A stretch of DNA of 10,480 bases from DAOTTI01 sp034437795 (GCA_034437795.1 DAOTTI010000231.1:1-10480); one strand, 5' to 3'. Shown: positions 1 through 6,305, counted from the first letter of the stretch. Numbers and translations are program-made. The notes: generated by a model not told the origin, from the letters alone.

Positions 1-50
1 TGACGCGATAAGTCCTGGTCGGCGGTCGATCGCCGCGTAGAAGCGGGGGC

Positions 51-85
51 GAGGCGGGCGCCGCATGGCGCCCGCCTCTCTTCCC
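51..85 (+). terminator. Rho-independent-type terminator hairpin
   Basis: A perfect 12-bp stem (GAGGCGGGCGCC at 51-62, its reverse complement at 67-78) closes a GCAT loop and is followed by the pyrimidine-rich run TCTTCCC. This is a strong candidate terminator for a gene lying before the window. The tail is not a pure T run, which is common in very GC-rich genomes. It ends only 34 bp before the sortase start, so it either separates that gene from its upstream neighbour or acts as an attenuator on it. Confidence 0.72.
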
Positions 86-119
86 GGAGGCGCGGTCTGC
101 CGATGATGAAGCTGGGGCG

Positions 120-767
120 ATGTACCAGAGAGCAGGACCGCGCCGGCGCACGCTGCTGGCCGCCGCCGTCGCGGCCGTGGCCGGCGGCGTGGCGGCGAGC
201 GCTTGCTCGCGGACCTGGCCGGCGGGGCGGGCCGCGCATCAAGAGGTCTCGCCGCCGTCCGGCGGGGACGGGCCGCCACGGGTGATCACCTACGTCGCCA
301 GCGGCGCACCGGTGCGCCAGCCGGACCACCTCGAGCTCCCGCTGCGCCTGGTGATCCCCAAGATCGGGGTGGACGCGCCGGTGATTGCGGTGGGGCTGAC
401 GGCCGATGGGGCGATGGACGTCCCCGAGCAGGCGGAGGAGGTGGGCTGGTACCAGTACAGCCCTCGCCCGGGCCTGAAGGGCAATGCCGTACTGGCCGGC
501 CACCTGAACTGGCGCGGAGTGGATGGCGTGTTCCGCCATCTGGGCAGCCTGACCGCCGGTGATACAGTCATCGTCCGCGCTGCCAATGGCCAGGAGCGCC
601 CGTACACCGTGACCTGGCGGCGGGAGTGGCCGGTGGCGACGGCGCCCATCGGCACCGTGTTCGAGCTGCTGGAGCGCCCGGCGCTCACCCTCATTACCTG
701 CGGTGGGAGCTGGAACCCGGTGACGCAGCGCTATGACACGCGGGTCGTCGTGCGGGCCCAGCGCTGA
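120..767 (+). CDS. Class F-type sortase (transpeptidase)
   Basis: A 215-residue sortase, which cleaves a C-terminal sorting motif of secreted proteins and transfers them to a cell-surface acceptor. The N-terminus is a basic RRR run followed by a hydrophobic stretch (about residues 11-28), acting as signal anchor or signal peptide. An ASAC sequence with Cys29 could be a lipobox, so a lipoprotein is possible. The catalytic domain spans about 72-213. It carries the catalytic His128 in LAGHLNW, the catalytic Cys194 in LTLITCGG, and the expected Arg near the end of the barrel (Arg208 in YDTRVVV; Arg204 is the alternative). The ITCGG form of the TLxTC motif resembles class F sortases, whose known targets are LPXTG proteins. 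A probable LPNTG substrate lies 2.3 kb downstream in the same apparent operon. The start is an ATG with only a weak GGGG ribosome site at 114-117, so the exact start is uncertain. The family call is firm; the class is inferred. Confidence 0.9.
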   Translation: MYQRAGPRRRTLLAAAVAAVAGGVAASACSRTWPAGRAAHQEVSPPSGGDGPPRVITYVASGAPVRQPDHLELPLRLVIPKIGVDAPVIAVGLTADGAMDVPEQAEEVGWYQYSPRPGLKGNAVLAGHLNWRGVDGVFRHLGSLTAGDTVIVRAANGQERPYTVTWRREWPVATAPIGTVFELLERPALTLITCGGSWNPVTQRYDTRVVVRAQR

Positions 768-817
768 GATGGGGGCCGGTAGGGTGATGGGGCGCAGGCG
801 GAGGGAGGCGTCGGCGG

Positions 818-2665
818 ATGTCTGACGCAATCGGGGCGGCGGTCCAGGCGCGTGCGGGAGGCCTGCGCGCGGGGGGCGCGTCTCCGGCCGGAGGGCGTGA
901 CGGCGGGGCTGGCCCGGCGTCCGTACCCGCGGGGGCGGCCCCGCGCCAGGCGCCCTCCCCCGCAGCGGCGCCGGTCTCAGGCACAGGGGCGCAGGCCGCC
1001 CCGCGTGATCCAGCCACGGTGCTGCTGGAGCTCGACCTGCCGGATGTCCCTGAGCTGCGCGCGGCCGTCACTGCCTTCCTCGAGCGCGGGCGGGCGCTGC
1101 AACGGGAGGCGCTGCTGGAAGTGCGTGCGGCCATCATGGGGCAGCCGGGCGGGATAGCGGAGCGGGTACGGGCAGCGGTCTACGCCCAGAGCCTGGGCCT
1201 GCCCCTGACGGCGCGGACGCTGCACCTGGCCGCCGTGGCGCTGGCCGGCCTGCCGCCAGTGGGCGATCTGCTACGTGAGCTGGCGCGCGCCACCGGCGCG
1301 GACGACGCCTTCGGCCTGGTAGCGAGGTCACCCGCTCCGACCGAGCTGGAGCGCGTGGTGCGGCTCCTGGCCACCGGCCCTGAGGCGCGACTGGCGCAGG
1401 GGGCACGGGGGATCGTACTGGAAGGACGTCCACCGGAGGGCGCAGCGAACGGGCCTGCGCTGAAGGGAGCCGCACCGTCCGGCGCACTGAAGGACCCTGC
1501 GCCGGACGGCGTACCACAGGGGCCGGAGACGGGGCCAGGCCGAGCGAACAGAAGCGCCAGCCAGCAGGGGCAGCCCATGGCGCCGGATGGGGCGGCACCG
1601 ATGGCGTCACTGCAGAGCCCCAGCGCGCTGGCTGCACGGCAGGGGCAGCGTATGTCGCCGGATGGGGCGGCATGGATGGCGGCGCCGGAACGTCCGAGCG
1701 GGGGTGCGGCCCAACAGGGGGCAGGCACGGCTCCGGCCGGCGCGCCCCCAATGGAGGCGCTGGAGACCCCGAGCGCGGGGATGGCGCGGCCGGGGCAGGG
1801 CATGGCCGCGGACGGGGTGCCGGAGGGGGTGGCGCAGCCGCGCGCGGGTGGCGTACCCGACCTGCGGGCGAGCCCGGAGGCTACTGGCGGTGGCGGGAAT
1901 GGCGCTGGCGCCACGGTGGCCACGGACGCGCGCACGATCCTGGCGCGGCTAGCCGGCCTCGACGAGGGGATCGGCGCGGTGCCGGCGGCCTTGACCGCGG
2001 CCGGGCCGGTTCCAGAGCCGGTGCGGGCGCTCGCGCGCCTGCTGCACGATCGCATTGAGCTCCAGCAGGCCATCAACGCGGCGCGGGCTGCGGCCCCCGG
2101 CCGGCAGGGCGGGGAGAGTGGGGGAGCCCGCGGGGGCGCGCCGGACGCGCTCCATCCTGCCGCTGGAGCGGAGCGGACCGCCATCGCGATGGGCCCGGCA
2201 GCTGAGTGGCCGCCGGGCGCATCGCTGAGCGCGAACGACAGTGCGGCGCACGCCGGCGGCCGCATCGGGATGGAGGGCGGGCCGGCGCCTGTGACGGTGA
2301 GCATTCCGCTGGCCTGGGGGGATCGGTTCGTGACGGTCGATCTGGCGGTCGAGCGCGATGCGTCACGGCGGCACCAGGCGGCGGCCGCCGGCCGCGGGGC
2401 GGTGCGGGCGCGCCTGGCGGTCCGCCTGGGCCGTATCGGCGAGGTCGCCGCTGACCTGCGGCTGGCCGGCCAGGCGCTGCGCTGCCATCTGGCCGCCGAG
2501 CGGGCGACGAAGGACGCGCTTGCGGCGGCGGCGCAGGACCTGCGCGCGCGGTGGGAGGGCATCGGGTTGCGGGTGGAGGCGCTGGACTGCGGGCTGCTGG
2601 AACGAGCCGGCCCTCCGGCCGCGGGCGCACTGGCGCTGCCGCCGCGGGTGGAGCTGGTGGCGTGA
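818..2665 (+). CDS. FliK-like flagellar hook-length control protein
   Basis: A 615-residue protein with a FliK layout. An ordered helical N-terminal part (about 65-190) contains the segment LGLPLTARTLHLA, like the 'glPlT.enl.la' pattern of Gram-positive FliK proteins. A long Ala/Pro/Gly-rich low-complexity middle (about 190-480) includes a 25-residue tandem repeat (249-323 plus a decayed fourth unit). The C-terminal domain (about 491-598) matches the FliK C-terminal (Flg_hook) pattern: PVTVSIPL strands, LGRIGEVAADLRL at 537-549, then a helix and a final GLRVEALD strand. FliK proteins are exported through the flagellar type III gate, measure hook length with the flexible region and then contact FlhB to switch export specificity. 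A ribosome site GGGAGG (803-808) lies 9 bases before the ATG. The next gene, overlapping by 4 bp, is FlhB-like, as in the Bacillus ylqG-ylqH pair, which strengthens the call. No other flagellar genes are in view. Confidence 0.75.
   Translation: MSDAIGAAVQARAGGLRAGGASPAGGRDGGAGPASVPAGAAPRQAPSPAAAPVSGTGAQAAPRDPATVLLELDLPDVPELRAAVTAFLERGRALQREALLEVRAAIMGQPGGIAERVRAAVYAQSLGLPLTARTLHLAAVALAGLPPVGDLLRELARATGADDAFGLVARSPAPTELERVVRLLATGPEARLAQGARGIVLEGRPPEGAANGPALKGAAPSGALKDPAPDGVPQGPETGPGRANRSASQQGQPMAPDGAAPMASLQSPSALAARQGQRMSPDGAAWMAAPERPSGGAAQQGAGTAPAGAPPMEALETPSAGMARPGQGMAADGVPEGVAQPRAGGVPDLRASPEATGGGGNGAGATVATDARTILARLAGLDEGIGAVPAALTAAGPVPEPVRALARLLHDRIELQQAINAARAAAPGRQGGESGGARGGAPDALHPAAGAERTAIAMGPAAEWPPGASLSANDSAAHAGGRIGMEGGPAPVTVSIPLAWGDRFVTVDLAVERDASRRHQAAAAGRGAVRARLAVRLGRIGEVAADLRLAGQALRCHLAAERATKDALAAAAQDLRARWEGIGLRVEALDCGLLERAGPPAAGALALPPRVELVA
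1562..1861 (+). repeat. 75-bp (25-codon) imperfect tandem repeat inside the FliK-like gene
   Basis: Three units of exactly 25 codons (1562-1636, 1637-1711, 1712-1786) and a decayed fourth (1787-1861). Each begins QQG or RQG, followed by a Met/Thr, APDGA or similar, then xMxAxxxPS and a small-residue end. The units share residues but have diverged, so the duplication is old. It lies in the flexible region expected to act as the ruler of a FliK protein. Confidence 0.8.
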
Positions 2666-3063
2666 GCGCCGATCTGGACGGGGGCGGCCGCGGAGGGGCC
2701 CCAGCCGGCGCGGGCGGCGGGGGCGGCGGCAGGCCGGGGGTGAGGAGATGGCCGGTTCTGCCGACGATTCAAGGGATGCTCCCGACGCCCAGGACGGCCG
2801 TAGCCCTGCGGGGCGGCCTGCCGGGGACAGGGGAGACTGGTGGGGTAGACGCGCCCGTAGTGGCGGCGACGGGGCGCGGGTTGGTCGCCGACCAGATCAT
2901 CGCCCTGGCCGAGGCCAGCGGCGTGCCGGTCGAGCGCGATCCGGCGCTGGTCTCGCTGCTCTCTGGCCTGCAGGTAGGGGAGGCCATCCCGCCTGAGCTC
3001 TACCAGGCGGTCGCGGAGCTCCTGGTGTTTCTCTATGATCTCGATCTGCACGCTCTGGAATAG
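2662..3063 (+). CDS. FlhB-like flagellar export protein, C-terminal domain only (FlhB2/YlqH type)
   Basis: A 133-residue soluble protein equal to the cytoplasmic C-terminal domain of the type III export switch protein FlhB, without its membrane part. Matching segments are TAVALR (45-50), APVVAATGRGLVADQIIALA (64-83), SGVPVERDPALVSLL (86-100) and the ending GEAIPPELYQAVAELLVFLYDL (106-127). The autocleavage motif NPTH, expected just before the AVAL strand, is absent (PTPRT at 41-45), so self-cleavage is not expected. Such stand-alone FlhB-like proteins accompany FliK-like genes in some Gram-positives (ylqH beside ylqG). I chose the GTG at 2662 because it overlaps the FliK stop as GTGA and has GGAG 8 bases upstream. 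It gives a Gly-rich disordered N-terminus of about 28 residues. GTG 2740 is a possible later start. It probably binds or modulates FliK or the export gate; this is inference. Confidence 0.85.
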   Translation: MSADLDGGGRGGAPAGAGGGGGGRPGVRRWPVLPTIQGMLPTPRTAVALRGGLPGTGETGGVDAPVVAATGRGLVADQIIALAEASGVPVERDPALVSLLSGLQVGEAIPPELYQAVAELLVFLYDLDLHALE

Positions 3064-4357
3064 CCGGCGGCAGCCGTCGCGGCCTGCCGTTCGGGTCCGG
3101 CCCGGCGCCGTCAACGGCGCGCTGGCCTTCCTGGCCTCGGCCGTGCTGGCCCTGGCGGCGCTGGGCGCCGGAACGGCGCCGGCCGCGGCGAACGGGGTGG
3201 GTACGGTGTTCGTGGTGAACGAGCGCGCGAACACGGTATCGATCCTGGAGCACATCGGGCACGCGGTCCTGACCACGATCCCCGTCGGCGCGGGGCCGCG
3301 GGCGATCGCCTTCAGCGCAGATGGGCGCCTGGGGATGGTGGCCAATCGGGGGGCCGGCACCATCTCGCAGATCGACCGCGACCTGTACGCTGTGACGGCG
3401 ACGGTGCGCGCCGGTGGCCGGGTGGAGGGGATTGCCGTGCTCGGCGACACCAGGATGGCGGTAGTCGCGGAGAGCGAGGAGCGGCGCCTCCTGGTGGTGG
3501 ACGACGCCGGGGCCATCAGGTCGGCCTTCACCACGCGAGGGAAGCCGGCCGCTGTCGTGGCGGACGCCAGCGGGCGGCGGGTCTTCGTGACCTACCAAGA
3601 CACGGACGTCCTGTCGGTGATCGACAGCGCGACGGGGGCGCCGCTGGCCGGCATCCCGACGGGTGGCAATGGGGGCTCGATCGCACTGAGCCGCGACGGT
3701 GGGGTGGCCTACGTCGCGCTCAGCGGGGCGAACTCGGTGGTCGCCGTCGACTGGGCCGCCGGCCGGGTGGCGGGAAAGGCGCCGGTAGGGGCCAATCCGG
3801 CCGGCATCGCGGTCGCACCGGATGGCCGTCTCTTCGTGGCGAACGCCGGCGCCAACAGCGTCACGGTGCTCGATCCGGGCACCTTACGGCCTATCGGAAC
3901 CATCCAGGTCGGCCGGTCGCCGCACGGGATCGCGATCTCGTCCGACGGGGTGAACGGCTACGTGGCCAACACAGGGAGCGACAGCGTGTCCGTAATCGAC
4001 GTCGGCCGCCAGGCGGTGGTGAAGACGGTGCCGGTGGGGGAAGGGCCGGTCGCCGTGGCGGTGGCGCCGGTACCCGGGCCCGGCCTCCCCGTGGCGGGGG
4101 TAAGCGAGCAGGGGCCCCTGCCTGGCCCGGCTGGCGTGGGTGCCGAGGGTAACGGGGGGCGGGGCATGGCCGTGGTGCCGCGCGAGCTCCCCAACACCGG
4201 TGGGGCCGCCGCGGGCCGGTTTGCGACGGGTCAGGCGGGATGGGGCTGGCGGGGCGTGCTCGTCGTGGCCGGCGGTGCGGCCGCGGGCATGGTGGGGGCC
4301 GGCATGCTGGCCCGGCTGCGAGTGAGGGCCACCGGTGCGCCTGCTGTCCATCGATAG
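3035..4357 (+). CDS. Secreted YVTN-type seven-bladed beta-propeller with LPXTG anchor
   Basis: A 440-residue exported protein. The N-terminus has an Arg-rich region (11-22), a hydrophobic core (about 27-45) and an AAA cleavage site near residue 52. Residues about 54-350 form seven blades of 40-42 residues, each with the YVTN-family pattern: 'vaN...n.VsviD', then 'v..i.vG..P.giA.s.DG'. After a Pro/Gly-rich spacer, residues 385-389 read LPNTG. A hydrophobic segment (about 407-425) and a short Arg-containing tail (R427, R429, R431) follow, giving a complete sorting signal. The protein is therefore probably displayed on the surface by a sortase, and one is encoded at 120-767. Such propellers usually bind proteins or ligands; the ligand here is unknown. 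The ATG lies inside the FlhB-like gene (29-bp overlap) with only a distant GGAG; no better start precedes the signal peptide. It overlaps the HD-GYP gene by 23 bp. Confidence 0.93.
   Translation: MISICTLWNSRRQPSRPAVRVRPGAVNGALAFLASAVLALAALGAGTAPAAANGVGTVFVVNERANTVSILEHIGHAVLTTIPVGAGPRAIAFSADGRLGMVANRGAGTISQIDRDLYAVTATVRAGGRVEGIAVLGDTRMAVVAESEERRLLVVDDAGAIRSAFTTRGKPAAVVADASGRRVFVTYQDTDVLSVIDSATGAPLAGIPTGGNGGSIALSRDGGVAYVALSGANSVVAVDWAAGRVAGKAPVGANPAGIAVAPDGRLFVANAGANSVTVLDPGTLRPIGTIQVGRSPHGIAISSDGVNGYVANTGSDSVSVIDVGRQAVVKTVPVGEGPVAVAVAPVPGPGLPVAGVSEQGPLPGPAGVGAEGNGGRGMAVVPRELPNTGGAAAGRFATGQAGWGWRGVLVVAGGAAAGMVGAGMLARLRVRATGAPAVHR
4187..4318 (+). other. C-terminal cell-wall sorting signal (LPNTG, hydrophobic stretch, Arg tail)
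   Basis: The codons at 4187-4201 encode LPNTG, followed by Gly and Ala residues, a hydrophobic helix that ends near 4309, and Arg residues just beyond it. This is the three-part layout required by sortases. The tail after the hydrophobic stretch is about 15 residues, somewhat longer than typical. Confidence 0.85.
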
Positions 4358-5537
4358 CGTCTCGCCCGGCGCTATCCTCGCCCGTCCGCTCTACAACGAG
4401 CGGGGCGACATCCTGCTGAACGCCGGCGTTGAGCTTGATGACCGCTACATCCGGCTGCTTCGCCGCCGGCGGGTAACGAGCGTGCTCGTCCGGCTGCCGG
4501 ATGAACGGGACGTGCCGACGGAGCAGATCGTGAGCGAGCGGGTGCGGGCGGCGGCGCTGGCCAGCGTGGCCAAGGTGTTCGAGGTGGCAGCCCGCGCGAC
4601 GGCCGACCTGCGTGGCCTGCCCGCGGATCAGCTACTAGCCGTCCTGCGGCGGGGAGACCGGTCACCCGGGCCGGCCGAGACCGCCGCGTTCGAGCGGCTG
4701 ATCCGCAGCATTGAGAGCATCATCGACGAGGTGCTGGCCGCCGATACGCTGCCCGGGCTGGGCAGTCTCAAGACCCACGACAACTACACCTTCTGCCATT
4801 CGGTCGACGTGGCCATTGTGGCCATCTTGCTGGGCAAGAAGCTCTTCTTCACACGGGACCAGCTCCGCTCGCTGGCCACCGGCTGCTTCCTGCACGACAT
4901 CGGCAAGGTGCAGATCGACCCCGTGGTGCTGACCAAGCCCGGGCAGCTCACGGCCGAGGAGTTCCACCAGATGCGGCAGCACCCGGCGATCGGGTTCGAG
5001 CTGCTCAAGCAGCAAGTCCCGGGCGACGCCCTGGCGCGGCACGTCGCCTTCCAGCACCATGAGCGCCAGGATGGCAGTGGCTATCCGCGGGGCCTGCGGG
5101 GGGCCAACCGCGTGGCGCGCGGGCTGCGCGATCGGTGGCAGACCGGGCGCATGATCCTCTTCGCCGAGGTGGCCGCCGTCGCCGACGTATACGACGCCCT
5201 GGCCTCCGACCGCCCCTATCGGGCGGCGCTGCCGGCGGAGAAGATCGTGAGCGAGATGCGGGCCATGCGCCAGGTGCACCTGAATGCGGAGATTGTGGAC
5301 GTCTTTCTGAGCGTGTTTCCGCACTATCCGCCCGGCCTCGATCTGGAGGTGACGGCCGGGCCGTACCTGGGCTTCCGCGGCGTGGTGCTGGCTACCAACC
5401 CGCAGGCGGTGGACCGGCCGCGCATCCGGCTGACACGAGACGCGGCCGGGGCACGGCTCTGCCCGCCCCTGGAGCTAGACCTGACGGAGGAGCCGGAGAC
5501 CATGATCACCTGCATTGTCGGAGAGAGCAGGCAGTAG
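4335..5537 (+). CDS. HD-GYP domain protein, probable cyclic-di-GMP phosphodiesterase
   Basis: A 400-residue cytosolic protein. Residues 1-130 form an N-terminal region of a type often found before HD-GYP domains (SVSPGAILARPLYNERGDILLNAGVEL). The HD-GYP domain follows (about 145-330) with its full signature: His155 (HSVDVA), His187-Asp188 in LHDIGK, KPGQLT at 201-206, His216 in QHPAIGFELL, His241-His242-Glu243, GSGYP at 247-251, and Asp284 in ADVYDALASDRPYR. Such proteins bind metals at these residues and hydrolyse c-di-GMP to pGpG or GMP. About 10 extra residues separate GYP from the ADVYDAL helix compared with the usual 'G..i...aRI' spacing. A beta-rich C-terminal segment (about 335-395) resembles the tail of other HD-GYP proteins. 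The GTG start has GAGGG 6 bases upstream. The gene overlaps the propeller gene by 23 bp, so translation is probably coupled. A c-di-GMP enzyme here fits control of motility or attachment. Confidence 0.94.
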   Translation: MRLLSIDSVSPGAILARPLYNERGDILLNAGVELDDRYIRLLRRRRVTSVLVRLPDERDVPTEQIVSERVRAAALASVAKVFEVAARATADLRGLPADQLLAVLRRGDRSPGPAETAAFERLIRSIESIIDEVLAADTLPGLGSLKTHDNYTFCHSVDVAIVAILLGKKLFFTRDQLRSLATGCFLHDIGKVQIDPVVLTKPGQLTAEEFHQMRQHPAIGFELLKQQVPGDALARHVAFQHHERQDGSGYPRGLRGANRVARGLRDRWQTGRMILFAEVAAVADVYDALASDRPYRAALPAEKIVSEMRAMRQVHLNAEIVDVFLSVFPHYPPGLDLEVTAGPYLGFRGVVLATNPQAVDRPRIRLTRDAAGARLCPPLELDLTEEPETMITCIVGESRQ

Positions 5538-5560
5538 CGAGTAGCGAGTGCCGAGTGGCC
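5533..5560 (+). repeat. 7-bp tandem repeat over the HD-GYP stop codon
   Basis: Units AGTAGCG, AGTAGCG, AGTGCCG and AGTGGCC follow one another; the first two are identical and the last two diverge. The first unit contains the TAG stop codon of the HD-GYP gene (5535-5537). It leads directly into the dispersed hairpin repeat and may be part of the same mobile intergenic cassette. Confidence 0.7.
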
Positions 5561-5566
5561 CTCGTT

Positions 5567-5606
5567 CCCCCTCTCCGTGTCGGAGAGGGGGCTAGGGGGT
5601 GAGGTC
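5567..5606 (+). repeat. Dispersed intergenic hairpin repeat, copy 1 (+ orientation)
   Basis: An 11-bp perfect stem (CCCCCTCTCCG at 5567-5577, its complement at 5581-5591) closes a TGT loop and is followed by CTAGGGGGTGAGGTC. A second copy lies inverted at 7922-7960 with the same arms and the same CTAGGGGGTGA tail. It is 29 bp beyond the HD-GYP stop, so it could also act as a terminator, although no T run follows. The fixed tail outside the stem marks it as a repeat family rather than a chance hairpin. Confidence 0.82.
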
Positions 5607-5637
5607 CATCCACCTGCCCCGGCGCAGCCCCGCCGAA

Positions 5638-5649
5638 GGGGGTGAGGTC
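5638..5649 (+). repeat. Second copy of the repeat tail (GGGGGTGAGGTC)
   Basis: The 12-bp sequence GGGGGTGAGGTC at 5595-5606 recurs exactly at 5638-5649, 43 bp on. It follows a C-rich stretch (CCCCGGCGCAGCCCC) that can pair weakly with it, so this looks like a degenerate second hairpin element next to copy 1. Confidence 0.65.
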
Positions 5650-5651
5650 TT

Positions 5652-5679
5652 TCACCGCGTCGCCGCGGCGACGCGGTGA
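5652..5679. repeat. Perfect 28-bp palindrome
   Basis: TCACCGCGTCGCCG at 5652-5665 is followed immediately by its exact reverse complement at 5666-5679, with no spacer. In RNA or single-stranded DNA it would fold to a 12-bp hairpin with a 4-base loop. Its role is unknown: it could be a terminator arm, a repeat end or a protein-binding site. Confidence 0.85.
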
Positions 5680-5725
5680 CGCGGCGGGGAGGGGTGGTGG
5701 GGCCGGAGGGGGTGACCGAGATGGT

Positions 5726-5812
5726 AGACTGCCCGCCGGCGAGGAGCAGTCCGCGTCCGGCCGCCGGCGAGTAAGCGGGGTCGGTGAGACTGTCCGCCGG
5801 CAAGGAGCAGTC
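5726..5812 (+). repeat. 26-bp hairpin-forming direct repeat, two copies 61 bp apart
   Basis: AGACTGCCCGCCGGCGAGGA plus GCAGTC (5726-5751) recurs at 5787-5812 with two transitions (C to T, G to A). Each copy can form a 6-bp stem, GACTGY with GCAGTC. The second copy contains the AAGGAG (5802-5807) that is the likely ribosome site of the gene at 5820, placing it partly in the hairpin loop. The arrangement could be a duplicated leader or operator; that is inference. Confidence 0.7.
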
Positions 5813-5819
5813 AGAGACC

Positions 5820-6305
5820 ATGGCCCCAGCGATCCGGCACACCGAGCACATCGGCATTCGCGTTCGAGACCTGGAGGCGTCGCTCCGCTTCTACCACGAC
5901 CTTCTGGGGCTGCCCATCGCGGAGCGTCGGACGATGCCCAGCGGCACTGAGCTCATCTTTCTGGCGATCGGCAGCGCCGGGTACGTGGAGCTGATCGGCC
6001 GCCCGCAGGGGGCGGAGCCGGGGCAGGCCGGCTCCGGCGCCGCCGTGGCGCAAGGCGCCTCGCGCCCTGCGGACCAAGCGGGCGGCGGGAACCGCGGTGG
6101 CGGGGGAGCCACATCCGGCCTGCACCACTTCGCCATTCTGGTGGATGACCTAGATGCCTGGATCGAGCACATCAAGGCGCAGGCCATTCCCTTCACCGTC
6201 CAGCCGTTCAGCTTCGAGCTGTCGCGGGAGCGGTGCCGCGCCTTCTTCATTGCGGACCCGGACGGTACGCCGGTGGAGATCTTTGAACGGAGGCCAAAGG
6301 AATGA
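5820..6305 (+). CDS. VOC-superfamily (glyoxalase/dioxygenase fold) protein
   Basis: A 161-residue protein with the two beta-alpha-beta-beta-beta modules of the vicinal oxygen chelate superfamily. Module 1 (about 7-62) starts HTEHIGIRVRDLEASLRFYHD and ends YVELIG. Module 2 (about 100-157) starts LHHFAILVDDLDAWIEHI and ends DPDGTPVEIFE. The four predicted metal ligands are present: His10, Glu57, His103 and Glu153. The pattern fits glyoxalase I-like or methylmalonyl-CoA epimerase-like enzymes, but the reaction cannot be assigned. A Gly/Ala-rich insert (about 62-99) joins the modules and is unusual for this small family. ATG 5820 is preferred for its AAGGAG 12 bases upstream; an in-frame GTG at 5784 would add 12 residues read from the repeat. 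The gene overlaps the next one by ATGA, implying a shared pathway. Confidence 0.88.
   Translation: MAPAIRHTEHIGIRVRDLEASLRFYHDLLGLPIAERRTMPSGTELIFLAIGSAGYVELIGRPQGAEPGQAGSGAAVAQGASRPADQAGGGNRGGGGATSGLHHFAILVDDLDAWIEHIKAQAIPFTVQPFSFELSRERCRAFFIADPDGTPVEIFERRPKE

Noticed and set aside
103..285. 60-codon frame starting before the sortase
   Set aside because: It overlaps the sortase in another frame, is Arg/Pro-rich and has no supporting motif.
2685..2745. G-quadruplex-like G runs at the start of the FlhB-like gene
   Set aside because: The runs encode poly-Gly in a GC-rich gene and the loop lengths are irregular, so nothing distinguishes them from composition.
1180..3534. 784-codon open frame on the - strand across the FliK-like, FlhB-like and propeller genes
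   Set aside because: It is antisense to three genes with clear domains. Long antisense frames are expected when sense codons end in G or C, and the translation is a low-complexity Ala/Arg/Pro/Ser mixture.
5726..5812. CRISPR array
   Set aside because: Only two imperfect copies with one spacer-sized gap; no third repeat and no cas genes.
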